Position numbers and translations under genes: made by a program. The notes below the pieces were generated by a model, which ran no database searches, was not told the DNA's origin, and was given only the letters and a program-made list of their open reading frames with translations. DNA of 64,000 bases from Woronichinia naegeliana WA131 (lineage in GTDB: Bacteria > Cyanobacteriota > Cyanobacteriia > Cyanobacteriales > Microcystaceae): positions 5,426,272-5,490,271 of the forward strand of contig CP073041.1 of the NCBI GenBank assembly GCA_025370055.1, written 5' to 3'. This document shows, piece by piece, positions 58,979 through 64,000 of the stretch (the first letter of the stretch is position 1; each line of letters begins with the position of its first letter).

Positions 58979-59557
58979 GATGTTGAGGTCGTCGAAGCCT
59001 TTCAAATACCCCGCTCAAAAACTGCCAGACAAAGCTTTTTCAAGGAATTTTGTAAGGGGCTGATTAGGTGGGCTGATTGAGTGGGCGATTGTGGGGCTGA
59101 TTGCGGGGCTGAGTTGGGGGCTGATTATGGGGACTGATGGACTGATTGATGGGCTAAAGCAAGAACTAAAGGAGCAATCGCGTCCGAATCAGGTCATTTG
59201 GAATTCTCTGCAAAGTGTGATTTGGACAACCGCTTTCAGTTATCCTCTGGGCGTGATTTTGGGTACTTCATTCTCTTTACTTGAGAAAGGTTCTGTTAAA
59301 AATCCTGACTGGCTCCATCTTTTCAGTTCTGCCCTACCCAACTCTTTACTTGTGGGACTTTTCTGGTCGCTATATTTCGGGATTCTCCTGGGTGGCGGTC
59401 TTGCTTGTATTCAGCATTTTTGTCTGCGTTTTGTCCTCTGGCAAAGCGGCACAATTCCCTGGAACCCATATCCCGTACTAATTTTGAAAAAATAAAAATA
59501 GATTCAAAAATAGCAACAGAATAGTTAAAATAAAAAAGCTAACAAACCGAGGAGAAA

Positions 59558-59750
59558 ATGACCCAATTAAACGTTAAAAATCTCGACCATTTAGGAATAA
59601 TCGCGGCCGTAGTTGATGAACTAGGTCTAGTGGATTATATCAATGAACAGTTACAAGAAAATGACCGTGCGAAAATCAGTGCGGGTCTGGTGGTTAAAGC
59701 CATGATTCTCAATGGCTTAGGATTTATTAATTCTCCCTTGTATTTATTCA
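59558..59750 (+). pseudogene. IS1634-family transposase (IS1634E), first ~63 codons
   Basis: MTQLNVKNLDHLGIIAAVVD to NSPLYLF, then cut by the ISKra4-2 end at 59751. It differs from A, B and D at three residues, so it is a separate copy and not a duplicate of D. Confidence 0.88.
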
Positions 59751-60430
59751 GGGAGCATCTCACCTTTGCAATAAGTAGAAATACTTAACGAGGTAAATGA
59801 AAGAGTCAAAAAAGGTAATCATTTAAATAGGAACAGCGATGACGAAGGACTTGTGGTACATTGTCAGAATTCCAACTCGCACCAGTAATTTTAAGACGAT
59901 GACCAATTTGTTTAACTTGAGATTCGACAGAGCCAGAGCCAATGGAAATGCCCTCTGCCTGCAAATAACCATAATTGACAATCCGATGTTTATGCTTGTT
60001 TAAATAAATGATAAAATTCTCAGCTTGAGGCTCTGACCATCCCTCAAAACAGGAGATAGCGGCATCCACTTCACCCGTCCAAAGAAAAGACTTGACCTCC
60101 TCAATTCGCTGGAATGACCCCCCAACTTTATAGAGGTTTTCAATTAAGTGATACCAGTCCAAAATTTCAATTCGCTCATGTTTCTGTCCTATCTCACGAA
60201 ATAAGTTCCAGATACCATCATGTCCATCTCCCAAACAAATTAAAGGCTTAGCCAAAATTTGAGAATTAACCAAATCTAATAAAGCCGAGTTATCTTGAAA
60301 AAAGGCAGCTACCCCCAATTGATGAAAACTGACTCCTTTATAATCACGCCAAATTAAGGGTTCTCCCTTGGGAGTTCTGAGTCGTACCTTCCCACCATCT
60401 ATGCTAATTTCTTCGACTTCTGTGTTAGAG
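59751..60430 (-). pseudogene. ISKra4-2 copy b, C-terminal part
   Basis: The 3' terminus GGGAGCATCTCAC is at 59751 and the transposase stop at 59806, with the natural ending RCSYLNDYLF that copy a has lost. Residues from EISIDGGKVRLRTPKG to the end, including all three catalytic segments, are identical to copy a. IS1634D cuts it at 60430, removing the N-terminal 110 or so residues and the frameshift site. Confidence 0.9.
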
Positions 60431-60523
60431 CCCGTATTCCGTACTAGTCTTGAAAAAATAAAAATAGATTCAAAAATGGCTACAGAATAGTTAAAATAAA
60501 AAAGCTAATAAACCCAAGAGAAA

Positions 60524-62137
60524 ATGACCCAATTAAACGTTAAAAATCTCGACCATTTAGGAATAATCGCGGCGATAGTTGATGAACTAGGTCTAGTGGA
60601 TTATATCAATGAACAACTAGGAGAAAATGACCGTGCTAAAATCAGTGCGGGTCTGGTAGTGAAAGCGATGATTCTCAATGGCTTAGGCTTTATCAACTCT
60701 CCTTTATATTTGTTCAGTCGTTTTTTTGAAGATAAACCAGTAGAACATCTTTTAGGAAAAGGAATAAAAGCCAGCGACCTGAATGATGACCGTTTAGGGA
60801 GAGTCTTAGATTTAATCTTTATGGCCGGCATCAGCCGTTTGTTTCTCGGAATTTGTCTAAAAGCCGTAGAAATCTTCAAAATAGTGATGAAAAGTTCCCA
60901 TTTAGACTCCAGTTCATTATCGGTACAAGGGGAATATAAATTATCGGTGGAGAGAGAAGACAAAGAAAGCCAAATAATCCATATCACTCATGGCTATTCA
61001 AAGGATAAGCGACCAGACTTGAAACAATTTGTCTTGAATCTAGTCTGTTGGGGGGATGGCGACATTCCCGCTTTTCTCGAATTAGGAGATGGCAATCAAA
61101 GTGATAAAAAAGAGTTTGCTAAACTCTTGAAAAAGTTCAATGAGCAGTGGCAATTCGATGGTTTGTATATAGCAGATTCAGCCTTATACAGTGCCGATAA
61201 CTTGCAAAAGTTAACCGGCATATACTGGTTATGTTCTGTGCCGAAAACGATTAGAGAAGTGCAGGATGCGGTCAGTCAATTAGCCTCGGAGCAATTCATC
61301 ACAACTGATTTAGAGGGCTATCGTCTTACCTCCTTAGAAAGTGAATATGGGGGAGTCAAACAACGTTGGATAGTGGTAGATAGCGAGCAAAAAAAAGCTT
61401 TAGACCTCAAACAACTGACGAAGAAGACAGAGAAAGCAACGGCTCAAGCTCAAAGACAATTAGAACAATTACAGCGTCAGGAATTTGCTTGTCGGGAGGA
61501 TGCTTTAACCGCCCTGAGCCGATGGGAGAAGAGTTTAGAATGGCATCTTCTTCAAGACCTAACTGTCGTCGAAAAATGTCATTACGGTCATCGAGGTAAA
61601 CCCCGTCCCCATGAACAGCCCATTCGTCGTAGCTATCATGCCCAAGCCACTTTCAGCCTCAATAGTGCGAAAGTTCAAGCTTCAGAGCGGGCAGCAGGAC
61701 GTTTTGTCTTGGCGACGAATCAGCTAGATGGAGACTCTTTGAGCGATGAGCAACTGCTTGTCCACTACAAGCAACAGCAAGGGGTAGAGCGAGGTTTTCG
61801 CTTCCTTAAAGACCCTCTGTTTTTGGCGTCCAGTGTTTTTCTCAAAACCCCTGAGCGGATTATGGCATTGAGTTTCATCATGGTGTTGTGTTTACTGGTG
61901 TACAGCTTGGGACAACGTAAACTGAGACTGGCTCTGGCAGAGCAGGAGGAGACTGTGCCTAATCAGTTGGGAAAGCCGACTCAGCGTCCGACACTGCGTT
62001 GGATTTTTCAGATGTTGAGAGGAGTTCATTGGGTTGTACTGGATAATTGTCCCCAAATAATCAATCTAACGCTTGAGCGAGAGAGGATTTTGCGCTTTTT
62101 TGGGGCTACTACTTGTCAGTATTATCTTTTGTCATAA
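60524..62137 (+). CDS. IS1634-family transposase (intact, 537 aa; IS1634D)
   Basis: Identical protein to IS1634B (38863-40476), 20 kb away and in opposite orientation. Full-length with intact catalytic residues; B and D are therefore likely source and product of a recent transposition or conversion. Confidence 0.93.
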   Translation: MTQLNVKNLDHLGIIAAIVDELGLVDYINEQLGENDRAKISAGLVVKAMILNGLGFINSPLYLFSRFFEDKPVEHLLGKGIKASDLNDDRLGRVLDLIFMAGISRLFLGICLKAVEIFKIVMKSSHLDSSSLSVQGEYKLSVEREDKESQIIHITHGYSKDKRPDLKQFVLNLVCWGDGDIPAFLELGDGNQSDKKEFAKLLKKFNEQWQFDGLYIADSALYSADNLQKLTGIYWLCSVPKTIREVQDAVSQLASEQFITTDLEGYRLTSLESEYGGVKQRWIVVDSEQKKALDLKQLTKKTEKATAQAQRQLEQLQRQEFACREDALTALSRWEKSLEWHLLQDLTVVEKCHYGHRGKPRPHEQPIRRSYHAQATFSLNSAKVQASERAAGRFVLATNQLDGDSLSDEQLLVHYKQQQGVERGFRFLKDPLFLASSVFLKTPERIMALSFIMVLCLLVYSLGQRKLRLALAEQEETVPNQLGKPTQRPTLRWIFQMLRGVHWVVLDNCPQIINLTLERERILRFFGATTCQYYLLS

Positions 62138-62320
62138 TGACTTTTCTTATTTTCTTTGTTCTTTTTTTATGTACGGAATGTGGGCTGGAACTTTGCCCGT
62201 TTCCTCAACTACTGCGTTGAACGGCGTTTATTGCTACGAGTCGGGGGTCGTTACCGTTTTCTGCACCGTGAACTCCTCGATCACTTTGCCCAATTACCGC
62301 CTGGAACACAGATTAAATAG

Positions 62321-62563
62321 ATTACGCTGATTTCACGGATTTTTAGTTATTAACTCACAATTGGCTCTCAAAATTATAGTCAATAGTTTTCCCGTCAATT
62401 CCTTTACAGCGATCGCCTTAACAGACCCTTTACCAGAAACTAACCCTCGCCGTCCTATCAAATTTTACAAGTGCGATTACTAAAAAATATCAAGCAAGGA
62501 TTAATATTGAGTCAAAATTATTGGAAAAATCCTCAATTTTTTGTTTATATTTTATGATTAATT
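62321..62563. other. Non-coding spacer after NACHT gene
   Basis: AT-rich, with GCGATCGCC at 62409-62417 (HIP1 core) and no credible gene or mobile-element end. I see no terminator hairpin of convincing strength. Confidence 0.5.
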
Positions 62564-62775
62564 AGGGCTTGCTGAATAAGTATAGAACCCTTGCCAGATG
62601 ATGCTTTCAAGCATTTTAAAAACGATCAGGTGCAAGGTTATGGCCTTTGGAGGCTCAAAGCCCATGCACGTCGTTGAAAAACTGGGGGTTGAAATTGGAA
62701 ACTACTCTCTGAAGTCACCATTTTTCGCCTCCTGTGGCATCTAGGTTCGTTTTGTGGACTTTTTCAGCAGACCCT
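62564..62775. repeat. MITE-1 copy e (212 bp)
   Basis: Same subfamily and orientation as copy a. AATT flanks both sides (62560-62563, 62776-62779). The right AATT overlaps the stop codon of the DUF5615-type gene (62778-62780). Confidence 0.9.
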
Positions 62776-62777
62776 AA

Positions 62778-63035
62778 TTACAAGAGAATGTCACGATTAC
62801 AATTCCCAATCCGAAGCCAAATTAATTTGGGTGGATGACCGTAAAGTAATGCCCGTTGATAAAAATCTGAATCTTTAGAAATCACAATGAAATTATTATT
62901 TTTGGCATATTCCCAAATTATTTCATCGGCAAATCCTTTCATCCCAATATCCCTAACGTGAAGACTATTAGGAAATTCAGTAGCCAGTAAACGCGGCAAT
63001 TTGGGTGATAAATTTTCATCAAACAGTAATTTCAT
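62778..63035 (-). CDS. DUF5615-type PIN-like protein (putative toxin)
   Basis: It is 85 residues. The start MKLLFDENLSPKLPRLLATE has the conserved Asp-Glu-Asn of this PIN-like family, and VRDIGMKGFADEIIWEYAKN followed by FIVISKDSDFYQRAL contributes the other acidic residues; WLRIGNC is the usual end of the core. Family members commonly extend about 20 residues further, so the C-terminus may be shortened. It overlaps the DUF433 gene by 17 bp, the classic arrangement for this putative toxin-antitoxin pair. The MITE-1e duplication touches its stop codon. Confidence 0.8.
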   Translation of the reverse strand: MKLLFDENLSPKLPRLLATEFPNSLHVRDIGMKGFADEIIWEYAKNNNFIVISKDSDFYQRALLYGHPPKLIWLRIGNCNRDILL

Positions 63036-63255
63036 CGGGAATAATCATTAAATGGCGATTGCGGTCAGCAGCAAAAGCGAAACAGGCTTGTATATCTTCT
63101 AAAGTTAGATCGGGAAAATCGTCTAAAACTTCCTCAATCGTCATCCCTCCCCCCAAATAGTCTAAAACATCATTAACGGTGATGCGAGTGTTAATAATAC
63201 AGGGCTTTCCGCTACGAATGGAGGGGTTAATTGTAATTCTTTGACGATAATTCAT
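63019..63255 (-). CDS. DUF433 protein (putative antitoxin)
   Basis: It is 78 residues. INPSIRSGKPCIINTRITVNDVLDYLGGGMTIEEVLDDFPDLTLEDIQACFAFAAD shows the complete DUF433 signature (given here only as context): SGKPCI, a short HTH with VNDVLDYL, and FPDLTLEDIQACFAFA. It probably binds DNA and neutralises the downstream PIN-like partner. GAG at about 63266-63268 upstream of the ATG gives a weak ribosome site. Confidence 0.85.
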   Translation of the reverse strand: MNYRQRITINPSIRSGKPCIINTRITVNDVLDYLGGGMTIEEVLDDFPDLTLEDIQACFAFAADRNRHLMIIPDEITV

Positions 63256-63354
63256 CGTTTTTTCTCAATAAATTAACATAAGAAACTAAATTTATGATCG
63301 CGCCGTCTTATCAAATTTTTTAAAAGCGATCGCGTATAGAGATAACATCTATTT

Positions 63355-63996
63355 TCAATGATTCTGATTAGCGACAAACTGATCAACTAAAGCAATATCA
63401 ATATCCAACTCCTCAGCAATTTCCGCGATCGTTAACCCTAACTTTATCAGTAGGGGAATTGTCTCAAGTTTGCCCTTAAGCAGACCAATCTGTTCCCCTT
63501 TTAAAAGACCGCGTTGTTCCCCTTTGAGAAGACCTCGCTGTTCCCCTTTGAGAAGACCCCGCTGTTCTCCTTCCTGTAAAATTTCCTGATAAACGGCTGA
63601 TTCCTTCATGATTTCACTCCGTAAAATTGTTTTAATAAGCTCAGGCTTTAGAACAAGTCCTCCAAACACCGAGGCGGCTGTCATCAGATTTCCCCTAACT
63701 CGATTGTCCGTAATTGTCTCTAAGACCTCGGCAACCTGTCTCAATTTTAATTCAGGATCGGAACTTTGGGTTAATACCGCTAGGGGCAATAACCCTGGAC
63801 TGATTAGAAATAAATCGGAAGATTCTTCCCAGAGACGAATCACTCGATAGCGATGAGTTGTTTCTCCGAGTTGAAAGCTATCTTGATAGACCAAATTCGA
63901 TTGAGTAGGTTTCAGGTAAATGACAACCTGGTGCATGGTTTTAAGCGGAAAACGGCGATAGACCCTGACTCGATAATCTAACATCCTAAAACCCAT
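63355..63996 (-). CDS. Rpn-family PD-(D/E)XK nuclease/transposase-like protein, 5' end beyond window
   Basis: The visible 213 residues lack the N-terminal start of the family, which should lie past the right edge; the ATG at 63996 is only the first Met in view. YRVRVYRRFPLKTMHQVVIY, the LGETTHRYRVIRLWEE segment and SPGLLPLAVLTQSSDPE are typical of cyanobacterial Rpn-like proteins. Residues 141-168 contain GEQRGLLK repeated three times and a fourth variant GEQIGLLK, encoded by near-identical 24-bp units at about 63491-63575. The C-terminal LGLTIAEIAEELDIDIALVD is an HTH-like segment. Confidence 0.8.
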   Translation of the reverse strand: MGFRMLDYRVRVYRRFPLKTMHQVVIYLKPTQSNLVYQDSFQLGETTHRYRVIRLWEESSDLFLISPGLLPLAVLTQSSDPELKLRQVAEVLETITDNRVRGNLMTAASVFGGLVLKPELIKTILRSEIMKESAVYQEILQEGEQRGLLKGEQRGLLKGEQRGLLKGEQIGLLKGKLETIPLLIKLGLTIAEIAEELDIDIALVDQFVANQNH

Positions 63997-64000
63997 ATTT

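Larger units (their letters stand above)
59465..62184 (+). mobile_element. IS1634 compound: IS1634E fragment, ISKra4-2 fragment, IS1634D
   Basis: The outer ends CCCATATCCCGTAC (59465) and GTACGGAATGTGGG (62184) are flanked by the 6-bp duplication CTGGAA (59459-59464, 62185-62190), which restores the NACHT frame when joined. Inside are IS1634E 59465-59750, an inverted ISKra4-2 piece 59751-60430 and complete IS1634D 60431-62184. The two IS1634 parts have the same orientation. Confidence 0.88.
55179..62320 (+). pseudogene. NACHT-type STAND NTPase with LIIG-repeat membrane region, broken by three insertions
   Basis: Four pieces join through target duplications: 55179-55197, 56482-57338 (with the duplicated GCCGAACG), 58737-59464 and 62191-62320. 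The combined frame reads DVSIAERQQWVNRLQAD, then Walker A GAPGSGKTT (56618-56644), Walker B region LLPLLDGLDELG, NACHT tail to AYKTVEKEPRLDETINSLSW, a LIIG tandem-repeat membrane stretch, EWAIVGLIAGLSWGLIMG, further hydrophobic spans and the C-terminal PWNFARFLNYCVERR, RVGGRYRFLHRELLDHFAQL. A +1 frameshift near 59065 adds a fourth lesion. The N-terminal effector or recognition region is missing. Bacterial NACHT proteins include anti-phage defence NTPases; that role here is inference. Confidence 0.85.

Noticed and set aside
58850-58980. Short tandem repeat considered as a CRISPR-like array
   Set aside because: Units are contiguous, 12 bp, without spacers and in frame with a coding sequence.
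59465-62184. Composite transposon carrying cargo between two IS1634 copies
   Set aside because: The interior is only an ISKra4-2 fragment, and the first IS1634 copy is truncated to 286 bp; no cargo gene is present.

Overview
The window looks like a bloom-forming, chroococcalean-type cyanobacterium (Microcystis- or Woronichinia-like; the genus is inference). Evidence: octamer GCGATCGC (HIP1) sites in the non-mobile parts, a CP12 protein, a plant-type [2Fe-2S] ferredoxin, a cyanobacterial-type biliverdin reductase (bvdR), and small proteins of cyanobacteria-restricted type. About three quarters of the 64 kb is mobile DNA, much of it nested element inside element. Informal element labels are used throughout: IS5L (IS5-like), IS4a and IS4b, ISF (IS4-like), IS50L (Tn5/IS50-like), IS1L, ISL3a/b, IS630a/b/c, ISAs1a/b/c, IS1634A-E, ISKra4-1/2/3, and four short non-autonomous families MITE-1 to MITE-4.

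Layout. 1-15.7 kb: a wreckage zone of interleaved IS elements (IS5L copies 1 and 2, IS4a, ISL3a, ISAs1, IS630a, then an IS630c element holding MITE-3 and an IS4b compound that itself holds ISF). 15.7-23.35 kb: one IS1L element split by a chain of insertions up to five levels deep. 23.35-27.9 kb: a small secreted SH3-domain gene broken by two MITE-2 copies (one holding IS1634A), then MITE-4 holding IS1634C. 27.9-34.8 kb: an intact chromosomal block on the minus strand with a DUF3177-like membrane protein, a small conserved protein, glmM, an O-antigen-ligase-like membrane protein and two glycosyltransferases, plus CP12; the glmM-to-glycosyltransferase run reads as a surface-polysaccharide operon. 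34.97-48.64 kb: a second IS island. 48.78-52.25 kb: lpxB, ferredoxin, bvdR and a small zinc-ribbon-like protein. 52.4-62.3 kb: IS630b, a Tn5-like IS, and a NACHT-type NTPase gene with a LIIG-repeat membrane region that is broken by three insertion events and a frameshift but can be reassembled through target duplications. 62.5-64 kb: MITE-1, a DUF433/DUF5615 toxin-antitoxin-like pair and an Rpn-type nuclease that runs off the edge.

The most informative signals are structural. Perfect target-site duplications allow the order of insertions to be read and broken host genes to be rebuilt. Two MITE families share their termini with a full-length IS in the same window, suggesting mobilisation in trans. 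Two ISKra4 elements carry canonical -1 slippery heptamers between orfA and orfB. Several element families carry the same inactivating lesion in more than one copy, which points to spread of defective copies or to recoding. No CRISPR array, tRNA, rRNA or riboswitch was recognised.
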